From Uranotaenia lowii (Eukaryota > Arthropoda > Insecta > Diptera > Culicidae), in assembly GCF_029784155.1 (NCBI RefSeq), contig NC_073692.1:22902444-22966443 (forward strand): DNA of 64,000 nucleotides, in the 5' to 3' direction. The position numbers were made by a program, and so were the translations under genes. Numbering within the stretch: position 1 is the first letter of the stretch; each line of letters starts with the position of its first letter. The notes under the pieces were generated by a model that was not told where the DNA came from, did not search any database, and worked only from the letters and a program-made list of their open reading frames with translations. Positions 1-11,680 of the stretch are shown here, piece by piece.

Positions 1-1377
1 ACAACAATGTAGTTATGCGCTCAAAGTTCAATTTGAATAAATTAGAATTCAAAAGCCTGAATTTCAAATTTTTATCATTTTGTATTCAAATCTCATTCTT
101 TCCGAAATAAGAATTCTGAATTCAAAAAAAAAATAATATTATGATTAATCCTTTGATTTGAGTGATTAATCCTTTGATTTGAGTGCCAATCCAAACTCAC
201 TGGAAAGCGTTTTCGTGTGAATGACGCTGCCCAGCTTCCGACTCAGTCAGGTGTTGATCTAATATTATCTTTTCTCTCGAAAGAGTGCTCGATACACTGG
301 CACTGAGATAAGCACTTTCGATATTGCACTAGCTTCTGTAAACGTCGACGTCGACCGGCTAAAGTTTATCCACCAACTTTTCGGGGGCCTTGTGGACGAA
401 CTTTGTTTATATATGTTGCTAGACGCCTCGAACTCACATGAACAGTTCCGATTAGTTGTGCCAATTTAGGTTACAAGAATGGCGAAGGTTTTTTTTTCTC
501 TAGACCGATATTCATTGTACTGAAATAACAAAAAAATATACATTTAAACCACATTTAAACTTTAAACCGCGGAAAACCACAGCAGTTCAGTTCTGTAAGT
601 GTCAACTCATTTTAAATTGTGCTAATTTTGATCCAGTAGTATTGACAAATTTCCAGTTGCAACCTGTAAACATCCAACTGCTCTAAATTTAAGTAAAAAA
701 TTTATGTCAAATGTTTTGTTACAAAATTATTTTCCGGTCCCACAGTTTGTTAGTTTTTCCTGCACATTGATGGGAGAGTGTTTGACAATAAACAATGCGT
801 ACAAAAGTTAGCAAAAATCGTCAAAAAATGTGGAACACTAGATAGCTTGAGTGATAGAAAATGTTGGCAAGTATCTCCCATTACTCAAATAACCGGTACC
901 CAAATTAAGCTCTGGTTCAATTTGTTTTTCAGTTTTGGGGAAAAAAAACTCACCATTGCCATCAGTTGAACAAACATCAAAACAAGTTGGCAGATCACTG
1001 TTTGCCGGTGGCGAACAGGTATCAATCAATTGTGGGAAGTGAGGGTGACAGTTGCTCAGACTTGATTATGGAATTTTTTTTTTCAATTTTTATTTGTTTT
1101 TTAAATACTATTTGAAGTAAAGTTGATGAATTTAGTTAGAATTAAAGAAAGTAATTGTTACAAAACCAAAATTGCATTTTTTTTTAATTCCAAACATTTT
1201 AAATTTTCAGACACTTTGAAGTACCTGTCATTGACCGGATGTCATGAGCACATCTTATTAGATGAGCACTGGCCTCAGTGGAGCTTCTTCAACGCTGATT
1301 GGTAAGGTTTACACAAAAATGACAGAAATGACTAAAGTGACATACGAATTCGGGATTAAATAGGATAAGAGTATTGA
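1..1377. other. AT-rich non-coding DNA, nothing recognised
   Basis: No reading frame here resembles a protein I recognise. The only structure is a perfect two-copy 21-bp tandem duplication at 143-184, listed separately. It is probably intronic or intergenic. Confidence 0.5.
143..184. repeat. 21-bp tandem duplication (2 copies)
   Basis: A 21-base unit beginning GATTAATCC and ending TTTGAGT is present twice head to tail with no differences. It is a small local duplication with no evident function. Confidence 0.9.
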
Positions 1378-1489
1378 AATTCTGGATCAAAATCGAAATC
1401 AGAAATCGGGATCCGGAATTAGGCTTCGGGAGCAAAATGCGTGATCAGAAATCAACATACAGAATCAGAAAAAGGATCAATATAAACCG

Positions 1490-1590
1490 AATCAAAGCAA
1501 TCGAAATTCCTTTAAATCAACCACGGTACCTATAAGAAAAGTTCAGATACCGTAGTTGAATTAAAGGGAATCTTTCGATTGCTTTGAATC
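1490..1590. repeat. ~100-bp imperfect inverted repeat (hairpin)
   Basis: The left arm starts ATCAAAGCAATCGAAA and the right arm ends TTTCGATTGCTTTGAAT. The arms are about 40 bases with a few mismatches and a short loop near 1530-1545. This could be a tiny MITE or a foldback fragment. I could not define a target-site duplication. Confidence 0.7.
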
Positions 1591-2030
1591 AGGGGAATTA
1601 TTCATTAAAGTAGGTTCACAATAAATATAAAGGATGAAGGATTCTGAAACTGGGGATTCAAATTATGACTCAGGATCAAGATCCGAATTCAAGAAGAGAG
1701 TCCGCAATATAGTCTTAAGCGGCAGGACCAGCCAAGGTAAAGTACTCTAAGAAGAGTAAGGAACGTCAGCATGGTTAGTCGGTTCCTACCAAACAACAAA
1801 TATTCCTCGATTTCCTTTTCTATTAAAAGCAAGTTCACTGGTGTTGGGAAAAAGTGGTAGAAATTTTGTCACTTTTTGCACATTTTGAAAATTTTGCCAT
1901 GCAAAAACATTTTCAAGATCTGTGGCCTTCAAGTTTTTTAACAACACGTGTTGTAGTTTCGCATGCTGTGATGCAAAAATAGCAATATTTCTATCACTGC
2001 TGGTGGTTGAACTAAAGTCTTTTTCACAAA
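1591..2030. other. AT-rich non-coding DNA
   Basis: No coding or repeat structure was recognised up to the left inverted terminus at 2031. Confidence 0.45.
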
Positions 2031-2404
2031 GGCCCTTATTCTGCGCCACGCGTGACGTTATGATTGTCACCTCACCTCGGAATCACCGTGAGATTTGTCA
2101 CCTTATTCCCGTAGTCGATATGGGTAAAGTGACAGAGGTTCATTCTAGGTGAGTGGCCGAATGAACACATCTGTCAAAATGGTAGAATTTAGCTGTTTTG
2201 ATTTTGCTTTCGCTTCGGATTTTCCGAATAAGTTTTTCGTGTAACGGTTTAGAATTTCGGTTCGAAAATGGCCATCATCGGATTGTACGGTCACAGCAAG
2301 CTGCTTGAGGATGATAAAAGGACGATTTGTGCGACGTAAGTAGAAATTACGCTTATCAAAGCTGGATTCGGATTTGGGTATTATTGCCGAAAAAACAAAA
2401 TCAG

Positions 2405-2764
2405 ATGCCGACGGCTCCGAATGGTGTCGGTTTATATATTTTCTCCAACCGAGGTTACCACCGTGGAATGCCGGAAATTATCGATCCGAACAGTTAGTTG
2501 ATTGTGGCGTACTGATTCTTTACTAATGGATTTTATTATTTTTTAGATTTGGAAAAGTGGTCGCAATCTAAGAACTGGGCAAAAGCTTACAACATGACTG
2601 CGCCATCTTCGAGGCTGCGCCACAGGAAAGTCGTGGTATTCCGTCGAAAAAGCCTTCAGCCAATTTTTTTAAAAAACCCGATCGGAGCCTGTGTTACCTT
2701 CACTTACCTCCACATCCACATACCGACCGCCCAAACCAAACTTTCCGATAAGAAAAGGCCATGA
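2405..2764 (+). CDS. candidate two-exon small ORF inside a TIR element (~101 aa), unknown function
   Basis: I do not recognise this protein. Exon a is 2405-2492, starting at ATG with [20 protein letters not shown]. Exon b is 2547-2764, containing [14 protein letters not shown]. They are separated by a 54-bp AT-rich segment that starts GTTAGT, carries a TACTAAT branch-point-like motif and ends TTTTTTAG. The split codon restores one open frame across the junction, which favours a real intron. A possible upstream exon (ATG 2268 to 2335) ends in a good GTAAGT donor, but joining it at 2405 gives a different frame, so I do not include it. The product is basic in its second half. It may be a captured host-gene fragment or an accessory ORF of the element; the intron argues against a processed retrocopy. 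The start is uncertain. Confidence 0.3.
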
Positions 2765-3030
2765 CCCAAGAACGGAAGTATGCCGGAAAACATTGAATTT
2801 GCGGACCAGTTGAGGTGGAACAATATACGTAATTTTTGTCACATATGTCGGAAAAGGTTTCGAGGAAAAATGATCCTAATGATAATAGTGAAAATAAACG
2901 GACTGATTGCTAATATTTTATTTTCAAAGTGTTCGTGTTTTCACGTTTTCACATTTTGCTAAAAATTTCAATAAATAAAAAAAATCATACATATTCAAAA
3001 CTATCATTCTCATCATTTAATTAACTATTT

Positions 3031-3283
3031 AGAGCCTTTCATTCCCGTGTACATAAATTTTCTGTTATATTTATTTTTGGTCACCACCTGAAAAGGTACC
3101 GACAATCCTCATCGATTGCCGAATTAGTTAAGCGAATCTAGATTTGTTCGTGAAAATTGTTTTTAAAATGGTCATACTTTAATGTTGTTGAACTTTAAGA
3201 GCCAAATTATTCCCTGTTTCATAAATTTTTCATTGAATTTCTATCTCGTCGCCACCTGAAAAGGTACCGACAATTGTCACCTA
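3031..3283. repeat. ~167-bp internal direct duplication (2 degenerate copies)
   Basis: Two segments, about 3031-3115 and 3197-3283, share AGAGCC at their start and CACCTGAAAAGGTACCGACAA at about the same internal position. They sit in the right half of the TIR element. The second copy grades into the right subterminal GTCAC-rich region. Confidence 0.65.
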
Positions 3284-3588
3284 AAATCGTCACCCGAATG
3301 CGACGATTCTCACACACGGTGACTACGAGAACTCACAAAGTTCATCCGAAGTGACGTTCCTCACCTAAACCGACTGCTGGAATAGAGTGACTTGGGTGAC
3401 TCTACTATCGTCACGTCACTCGAGGCGCAGAATAAGGGCCAAAGAATCTGGTCGCATCATTTCATTTACCGCAGCGCCCCTAGTTGTCACATCGCAAATC
3501 TATTGATAGTGTTTTGATCCGGATGGTTTGTTTAGTTAGTGGTGAAAATTTCATCAAGATTGAAGCAGTCAGTCAAAAGTTATCGACG

Positions 3589-4514
3589 ATGGAACGCGAA
3601 AGGCGAGAGAAAATCGACTGTAAATTCGGTGCTGCAACGTTACCGGGAGACCCTTACGGATCGAGCAAAACAAACCAGGCGTAAAAGTGGAGCATATGAC
3701 CGGAAGCTGTGAGCAAAGGTAATTTGATCAGTTCACAATAATCTTGGAATCTCCTTGCGTGATTTGGCGAAAAAGTTCAAGGCGAACTACAGTACAGCTC
3801 GACGAATTTGTTTGCGAGAAGGCTTGCGGTCGTATCATGCAAGCAAACACTCCAAAAAGACGCTGGAACAAAACCTGGCTGCCAAATCCAGGGCCAGGAA
3901 GTTGTACGAGAAAGTGTTGACCAAGTACAACGGATGCATTTTGATGGACGACGAGACTTACGTCAAAATGGATTTTGGACAAATACCCGGTAACAAATTT
4001 TACCTTGCGAAGCGTAAAGGGAATGTTGCGGGTAGATTCAAGTTTGTTTTCGCAGATAAATTTGCTCGTAAATTGATGGTTTGGCAAGGGATCTGTAGTT
4101 GTTGGAAGAAGGCTAAGATTTTCATCAATTAATGGAAATGTTTCCAAAGAAGAATGTCTCCAGAAGAGGGTTTTGCCACTCATTCGGTCCCACAAAGGTC
4201 CGGTGATGTTCTGGCCGGACCTGGCAAGCTGCCACTACAGCCGGGATGTCCTTAAGTGCTATAAGGAGAACAAGATCGATTTTGTTCAAAAAAGTATCAA
4301 TCCACCAAACTGTCCGGATTTTCGTCCTAACGATAAATATTGGGCAATAGTTAAGGGCAAACTGAAGAAATGTGGCAGAACCATGGAAAAACCCGCTCAA
4401 ATGGAAAAGTGGTGGAACGAGATGGCGAATGAGGTTACCAGCAGTACTGTGCAGAAAATGTTGGGTGATATCACAAAAAAAGTTCGAAAATTCATCCGAA
4501 AAGCTGACGAATGA
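3589..4514 (+). pseudogene. Tc1/mariner-superfamily (DD37E-type) transposase pseudogene
   Basis: The open segments lie in three frames (3589-3684, 3755-4132, 4173-4514), so at least two frameshifts break the gene. The N-terminal part has helix-turn-helix-like sequence (RDLAKKFKANYSTARRICL). The catalytic core shows MDDETYVKMDF for the first aspartate, FWPDLASCHYS for the second, and PPNCPDFRPNDKYW where the third acidic residue is expected. Counting from the second Asp leaves 37 intervening residues, the spacing of the mosquito-associated DD37E group of the IS630-Tc1-mariner superfamily. The third acidic residue is Asp (GAT) rather than Glu, which would be expected to abolish or impair activity. 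Clear terminal inverted repeats were not found. The copy is dead and probably old. Confidence 0.85.
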
Positions 4515-5880
4515 TTTTTATGTATTTTTTCCTTAAAGTGCAACAAAAACCCTACAAAATGACATTTTTACTTTTGTTGTACGTTATTTCTATGCGGAGA
4601 AATGATCTATTTTATCCGACCAGATTCTAAGAGAAACAGACTTTATTCCTCTGGAAGGCGAAAACTTCCACGAGAAGCACGCAGCCATGACCACGGGGCC
4701 ACCCAGCAGAGCGAAGAGGCAACAGAGGCGAATGGAAATAGAAGAATTGGAATTAAGGCGAGGCAAAAAAGGCGCGAGGCGAGAGCAACGATTGCCTGCA
4801 GTCCAAAGCTCGTGATATGAACGGCCATCGTCATTTAGAATTTGAACGTTGACGAAAGAACTCCTGAAGAAATTGGAATATTGTGATAAGTTTGAAGTCA
4901 CATATTCGGACAGCAGATAAAAATTCGACATTTTGCTCTCGCCATCGACATCATCTGATATTTGGACCCTATATTTAGGACCCCGTTGTTTTGGGATGAA
5001 ATAACAACCCATCGTCGAGCCGTCACCGTTCAATCGGATTCAAATACGAACACACAAGTTGAATCCGCCGTAAATCCGTTGCCGTCTTGGAGGTTACGTC
5101 TGTCGCTACAATAGAGGTAACCTCATCGCCTCCGGATCCACCGTTAGACGGATTTTAATCAGCCGTTGGTTTTGCGCATCGCTCCGTCGCTAGTTAGAGT
5201 AAATTTCTCGCTGGCGAATTTGATCCGACCAACAACACTTCCTTTCCTGGTTCAGCATCCAAGGTGGGGCCAGGTACACTGCAACTTACCCGTTAACTGC
5301 TTCGCACCTTCCGCTGGTCGTTACCCTAATGCGCTGCTAGTTACATCGCCGCGTCGACGCCATTGGACCGAGTTTGACCTCACCGAACCCAAGGTCGGAC
5401 CAACCCGAGGACCAGTACCAGGTGGTAGCAGTAATAAGGTCAGATAACCATTATTGTCGTTCATGTTTTGTTCAAAGTGGTGGAATTGAAGCTTGGATTG
5501 TGCTCCCCAATAAATTTAAGTTTAAGCTAGAAGGTGAAGTTTTTCTTCCTCCGAATATTCCCTGCATTTTGCTTTGATCAGTAAGCTTGTAGACCCTGGA
5601 GATTGTTTAGGGAATCTCTGAGACGCCTGCCGACTGACTAGTGGCGAGTCTTACAAGCGAACGTAGGGAACACCAGGACCTACCACAGAAGCCGGAGAGA
5701 GTCAACCATAGATGTCACCTTCGGTAGCCCGGGGTTGGTGTGCGATTGAATTGCTAAGCGAAGCCTAAATATACGCACAGCGATCACTTCGCGATCCGCT
5801 ATCGATTGAGTTCAAGTACGCGGGCATATAGACGAGCTTCCACTTGTGGTTATCAACTTATAAAAAAGACTGATACTTGA
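4515..5880. other. GC-richer stretch, possibly degraded retroelement
   Basis: Around 4709-4818 one frame gives a highly charged, coiled-coil-like segment (RMEIEELELRRGK), reminiscent of the linker in Pao/BEL gag proteins. It ends in a stop and nothing else recognisable follows. From 5166 to 5575 a proline-rich frame is open but matches nothing I know. Base composition is clearly more GC-rich than the surroundings. I infer a decayed retroelement or old conserved sequence, with low certainty. No LTR pair was found. Confidence 0.25.
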
Positions 5881-6840
5881 ACAAAATCATCTACGCGATT
5901 CCTTTATTTATTCCATGAAATATCTTCCCAATAATATGGTTTTAGGAACAGTAAAAATTGTTTTGCAGCGATTTAGGAGAAAGTTGTTTGCTTCTAAAGC
6001 GTGTAAACCCACACTAAGGTTGAAACTCTAAATTAGAAAAAAAACTATTCTTTTTACTCCATATCATACGAAGTAAAATAGCATTCTTTGAAGGAAAATA
6101 TGTCAACCAATGTTCCAATGTTTTCTACACATATTTGAAAGCAATTAAATTAATTGTTTTTGAAAATAAACTTTAATACCCCCACCCCGATCGCCTTTTA
6201 CCAAAAAGCTACAAAACTTCAATCATTGCATAGCAAAACATGGAATTGCATGGTTTCAAATCGACTCGACTAATCGAACTTTGCTCTCAGCAAACCACAA
6301 AACACCGAACATCTGGTAGAAGAACGTATGTTGATATGTAGGGACATTCTCCGGCAGCCAGAAAGCTAAATTCTGGGGTTTGTCGAGCAAATTGAAGATA
6401 AATAACTGTGACAGAGTGAGTGCTAGAGCTGGCTGCAACATTATTGGCACAGTTGATATCGGATCTTGGTAGAAATTTCCTGGAATCAGAATGATATGCC
6501 GCAGAAGGATCTGTGGGTTTGCGTTCGTTTGATAAAGTTTTCGATTGATGGGATGCTCTTGGGTGGGGGAATAGTCGGGAAAACTGGCAAAGTCTAGACA
6601 AACACGATCCAGAGTTTCCTATTTTGCTACCGATAAATACGAAGCAGATGTTTTGCGTTGTCATGACCCATTCAATTTTATAGTGTCAACAGTTGAGAAT
6701 ATTTTTACTACATTTTATATCGTTCCATATTTTAACCAAAAAAAGCAATTTGATGTTATAAATCAACATTCGAAAGCATGGAATATTTTAGCTACACCCT
6801 AAAAAAACATTTCGTTGCACGAGAACGATGTTTGGAACTG
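5881..6840. other. Non-coding DNA, nothing recognised
   Basis: Open frames on the minus strand around 6256-6664 have no recognisable motif and overlap each other in different frames. I treat them as chance. Confidence 0.4.
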
Positions 6841-7700
6841 AATGGGAAAACAAACTGAACCGGAAATATTCACCGCGCCACAGAATCGACCGACGACGCT
6901 TAAAAGCTCCACAACGCAAATGATTGATGCTCCATCAGTTGCCGCTTTCTTGGGCGGAAAATTTACTGTTAATTGTTTGGCGCGAGTTGTTTTTCCATCG
7001 AAGCTTCACCGACTAATGGAGCCACAAATCAACCACCCAAAGATGGGTTTTCCATGGGAGTCCCTGGGCGGCAGTTCATAAATGTTTCCCGCATGTAACA
7101 AATTATGTTCCTTGGAGGGAACGCGGATGTGTGGGTTTGTACGTGTGAAATAAGTCATTCATGTTTCGAGGTTTCTTGAGCGTAACGCAAAACGGCCTCA
7201 GGTTGTAGTAGGAAGCTCATAAAACATCCGGCAAGGACGCCAGAATGGGGTTCATTTTTCAGTCTTCATATTTCAGAAAAGTACTCTGCTTAAATTTTCC
7301 AGCACACTGCAACGACTGGCTTCATCTTTGTGACAATCTGGCAGTCCCGCATCTCGAAAAAGCCGTACATTTTCCGAGCGGGAGCAATTTTTAGACGACA
7401 CAATTTGAAATAACATTATGGGTGCCTACCTACCATTTCGTTTTTTGTTTCATTTTCTTGCTCGTTGGCTGCAGACTTCATACAAAAAACGCCGACGACG
7501 ACAACGGAGGTTTCAGGCGTATTTATTCATACGGAATTATGCAGGCGCTGAAGCGCAACGGAAGCCGGAGACAGCATTTTGTCATTTCCCATGTGAATGG
7601 AATAAATTGTTTTCATCTTTTTTTTTCTCTCTACCTACACACCTACCAGAAGCGTGACATGCTTGAACAAATACGTAGAATTTAAATTACCGCCAACGAT
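6841..7700. other. GC-richer single-copy-looking block
   Basis: The base composition rises relative to the flanks and no repeat signature is visible. A 25-nt segment at about 7650-7674 sits after a pyrimidine-rich tract ending in CAG and before GTAGAA, a weak exon-like arrangement. I could not support a gene. It may be conserved intronic sequence. Confidence 0.3.
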
Positions 7701-9648
7701 TGCAAAAACTTTGCCTAGAACTTCAAGAATTATCGAATTAGACACAACTTAATCAATTCTTTTATCAGAAATTTAAAATTGGAAGTACATTTTTTGGGTA
7801 ACTATTTTCAAAATCTGATTCTGAATAAGTGCTGTGAAACCAATATTGAAGCTAAATCAAGAAAAATAAAATTCCATAAAAACTCATCAGCTTATTTTAA
7901 ATAATAATTCTTGCTTTAAAAATTTCGTTTTGGTGACATAAATAAAAAAAATTCACTTCATAATTTTTTTTTGTATGATTAGCCAAATAAATGAATTAAA
8001 TCCCGTTTATTTCCGGCAAAATCCGGGCAAAATCCGAGCTGGAATCAGGGCAACCGGGCTGGACCGGACTTTACAAAGTTTTGTATTAAATATCCAAGCA
8101 AACTCGGATACAATCGGGCAATCTGGCAACCTTAATCGTGGGTGAATATATAGGAAATTTCTTTTCCGGTTTTAATCTAGTTCTGGACAGATGGACTTCG
8201 AGCATAGTGGCAATCTGACAGTGATGCTGTATTCTTTTTTTTTGTCATAAAAAGAGCACCCTGTTTGTAACGTCATATTTTTTTCTCTTTACTTCTACCG
8301 CTCTGTGGTTTTCGGAAAACTTTAAGCCCAATAACCAAAAAATTAACAATCTCAGAACTAATTTTCATGTTTTTCACATAAATCTTTAAATTTGAACCCG
8401 ATTACTTTAATCTTAGTGTTGAAATCATTAAAATCCACACGCTCATTTTGACCAAAAAGAAAACTTTTTTGACAACATGCATTTTGAAATTTGTAAAAAA
8501 AATGCACTTTAACACGCAACTGTTATGATAAAAAAAAAAATTTGAAAAAAACATGATCTAGGACCCATTAGTTCCCCCTTCATTTCCTGCTTAATTTTTA
8601 AAGTATATTTTTTCTTACTATCCCTGGAAATACTCACCCACTAAAAAACATTTAAACTGAAACTGACCGGATGAAAAATAGTTTCTTTTTTAAAAAAGCT
8701 TTTTTTAAAATTTAAATGACCCTCAAACATAAGTCTAAAATCAAACTTAAAACTCAATTTTATGGAAACCAACTAAAGATTTTTATTTTGAAGCCTTTAT
8801 TTTGAGTCGTATGAAAGCTATTACTCATCAAAGTTGAAAAATTATTTCAAAAACTATTGATTTATTTGTATGAAGAATTGAACCCTGTTATTTTTTTAAC
8901 TACTTAATTTTTGTTAAGAGCTTTAACACTTGAGGTTTGTTTACAAATTAAGAGATACGCATATTTGCTTGAATCTTTAGTCAAGTTATTCAATTTTTGA
9001 TTTTTTTTTGTGACTTGGTGGCATCTCAGGATACTCTCTTGAATGCTTTGCATTTCTAATTTTATAGATGCTCAAAACTAATTCTATCTACTAACCTAAA
9101 CCTAGAATTGTGGATGATATAACTGATTTATGTTATCATACTCCGAGTTACAGCACTTGCTAATACATTTTTCTTAAATTTGGTTGCTAATTGCTTGGTT
9201 GAAGAATTGAAAAAAAGATCGTAATTTTTTTTACGAGCATAAACGTATATCGTTAAAAAATTACGAATTTTCATCATATTCGGACATCTGGAAAACATGT
9301 TATCCCACGTTACTCCACTCTCATTACTACTCAAACATTTAAATATAAGTCTCAACTATTCAACAAAATCAAAACTAGTTGCTACTTTTTGCCAATTCAA
9401 AAGTTATTCACGTTTTAGTGAAACATGTTTTTGGACAATTTTCGTACTTTATATAATGGTTTTTGCTAGAAATACTTGAACTCAATCGAATTTGAAATGC
9501 AGCTCATTTAAAATTTTTTCAAAACTTATTTTCCTCTTAGTTATTTTGATAATACTATTCCGGTTTTATGAAGTTTTTTTTAATCTACAGACAAAAAGAT
9601 AAGATTTTTTGGAATATAAACTTTCTACAACGTTCTCAAAACCTATTC
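7701..9648. other. AT-rich non-coding DNA
   Basis: Very AT-rich with many homopolymer runs. A patch near 8000-8135 is enriched in CCGGG/GGCAA motifs and may be a transposon end, but no partner end was found. Nothing else was recognised. Confidence 0.4.
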
Positions 9649-9656
9649 GGTCAGAT

Positions 9657-11672
9657 CAGGCCCGTGCGAAAGACTCGTCCATGGGGGGGTTTTCGAAAAT
9701 GAAATTTAGTTAGAAATACCAAAAATAACAAAAACGGCACGGTGTGTTTTGTAGATAGACTTACAAAAACGAGTTACAGAAAATACGCAGTAAAACCAAA
9801 AATATTACTTTTTAAAATGTCTCCTAATATTAGAATTTTAAAAGCGGCTTGCAAATCTTGTCAGCAGTTCTGGAGGGTTGAATTATCTGAAATCATAAAA
9901 TTTATCTAAAATTATATGAATCTATATATGGTTCCATCTAAATCCATCTCTTTTGATTTTCCGATTGTGAAAACATTGGTGAAATTTTAAACAAACAAGA
10001 TTAAAGATTTAAAAAAGTCACTAAATACTTGAATCACTTTAACTTTTTTGTGATAACGTTTATGCAATCTGGAGTTGAAACGTTTGTCATAATTTAAGCT
10101 TTAGAAAAACTAAGGATATCAAATATTAATTGAGTCAACATTGCGCCTTCAAATTAACCATTGAAGTTGCTACTTCAAATCATTTTTCAAATTTTCAAGG
10201 ACAAAAGCATGAAACAAAGTTATTCTTATTGAAAATTTAGATTTTTGGGCTTCCAAGAAGATTATGTTTTCAACACACAAAAATTTAGACTCGTAAAAAC
10301 AAAGTTCTACAAAGTTTGACTTCAAAATCGGTCATATAATTGAAAAAAAAATGCATTAGAACTTGGTTATTTTTTTTTTTTTGGAAATTCAAATAATATG
10401 TTAACTCATTTTATCCGAGTTATTGGATAAAGTCATGTTATTTTAGTAAGAACATTTCAAAACTATGGATATGAAAATTTGTTCCATGAGGAACAAATTG
10501 ATGACATGTGATGAAAATGATTCTTATCAAATTCTACTCGCTAATTTTAAATATATATTGATTTAATTTCTATCAATCTGCCTTAATTTTAATGATCTTA
10601 TAATTTTCTTTGTTAAAGTACATAACTTTCATCAATGAGGGCTTTTCGTGTATTAAAATATAAACAACGGGAAAATATTTCAGCTTTCTCGGTCAATTAA
10701 CGGATCCAAAACAAGGTTTTTTAGATAAAATTTTAACATTTTTGGAAAACTATTTTTCAATAAAAACGTCATACAATTTTTTAACTCATTTATTGAATTC
10801 AATTGATGATTCAAATTAACGAACTTTTCGAAATATGCAAATGCTTTAATATTTGCTTCAAAAATATATCAAATCCGATTTAGTTAATACAGCATTAAAA
10901 ATTCGTTTAAAATCTATTATTTTACAAAATTGGGAAAACTGAACAAAAAGAAAACTTTGATAAGTTTTTTTTTTTCACAGGAGTCAAAATGACTTACGGT
11001 CTTAGGGGAAAAAACCTTTATTTTAAATTTGTCAGAAATGTTTCAAAGTTTTATCAGAAAAGTGTAGAATTTTCTAAAATAATTTATACATATTTTCAAA
11101 AATTGCAAGACAACAAAATTAATCGAAATTAGCTCTTAAATTCTTTGCAACTGAATTAAATGTGAATTTTGTGTAGTTTATTTTGGAAGAACAATAAACG
11201 CAAATTAAAGTTGATGTTGAAATTGGTGACCAACCAGGACCAAAGAAGAATATCAGCATTAAATTTGTTATGATATAAAAGTGTTTTATTATTATCGAAG
11301 TGATTAGTAATAATGTAATGGATGAACTTGTTTAGATAAATGTCTTATTTAATAAAACCAATTTCAAAGTCGAGGTAGGGTTTAATATTAAATTGTAAAT
11401 CGAAATTGACAATTAAAAACTAGTCTCAATTCATAAATGTCATGTACTGGCGCAGAATGCAATGTCTTAGACCTAGAGTGATAAAGGGTTAAAAACCGCC
11501 GGAGGCGAGAAAATTTTGCGACATGTATTTATGAAAACCTTTTGAGGTGAAGCAATTTTTCGTTACTATGATATATTCATTTCTTGAACTGAAAAATTTT
11601 ACTTGGAAAAAATCTCCATGGGGGGGGTTAAACCCCTAAACCCCCCCCCCCCCCCCCGTTCGCACGGCCTTG
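9657..11672. mobile_element. non-autonomous hAT-type element (2.0 kb) with 8-bp TSD
   Basis: The left end reads CAGGCCCGTGCGAA and the right end TTCGCACGGCCTTG, giving short imperfect inverted termini starting with CA. The flanking octamer GGTCAGAT is identical at 9649-9656 and 11673-11680, an 8-bp target-site duplication as made by hAT transposases. Just inside both ends are poly-G/poly-C tracts with CCATGG. The 2-kb interior is AT-rich and shows no transposase frame. A homologous partial copy lies at 13762 in the opposite orientation. Confidence 0.88.
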
Positions 11673-11680
11673 GGTCAGAT

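Larger units (their letters stand above)
2031..3440. mobile_element. 1.4-kb DNA transposon with 17-bp TIRs, superfamily unassigned
   Basis: The left end reads GGCCCTTATTCTGCGCC (2031-2047) and the right end (3424-3440) is its exact reverse complement. Both subterminal regions are rich in GTCAC/GTGAC motifs, which look like transposase-binding repeats. The flanks read AAA on both sides, so the TSD could be 3 bp (AAA), but AAA is weak evidence in AT-rich DNA. PIF/Harbinger-like origin is possible from TSD length but is not shown. The interior holds a candidate spliced ORF with a polyadenylation-like AATAAA near 2970, and a ~170-bp internal duplication. No transposase is recognisable. Confidence 0.8.

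Noticed and set aside
3728..4195. 155-codon minus-strand open frame
   Set aside because: It is antisense to the transposase pseudogene and has no motif of its own.
7998..8135. Transposon end with CCGGG/GGCAA motifs, similar in flavour to 22187-22275
   Set aside because: Only short shared words; no inverted partner or TSD.
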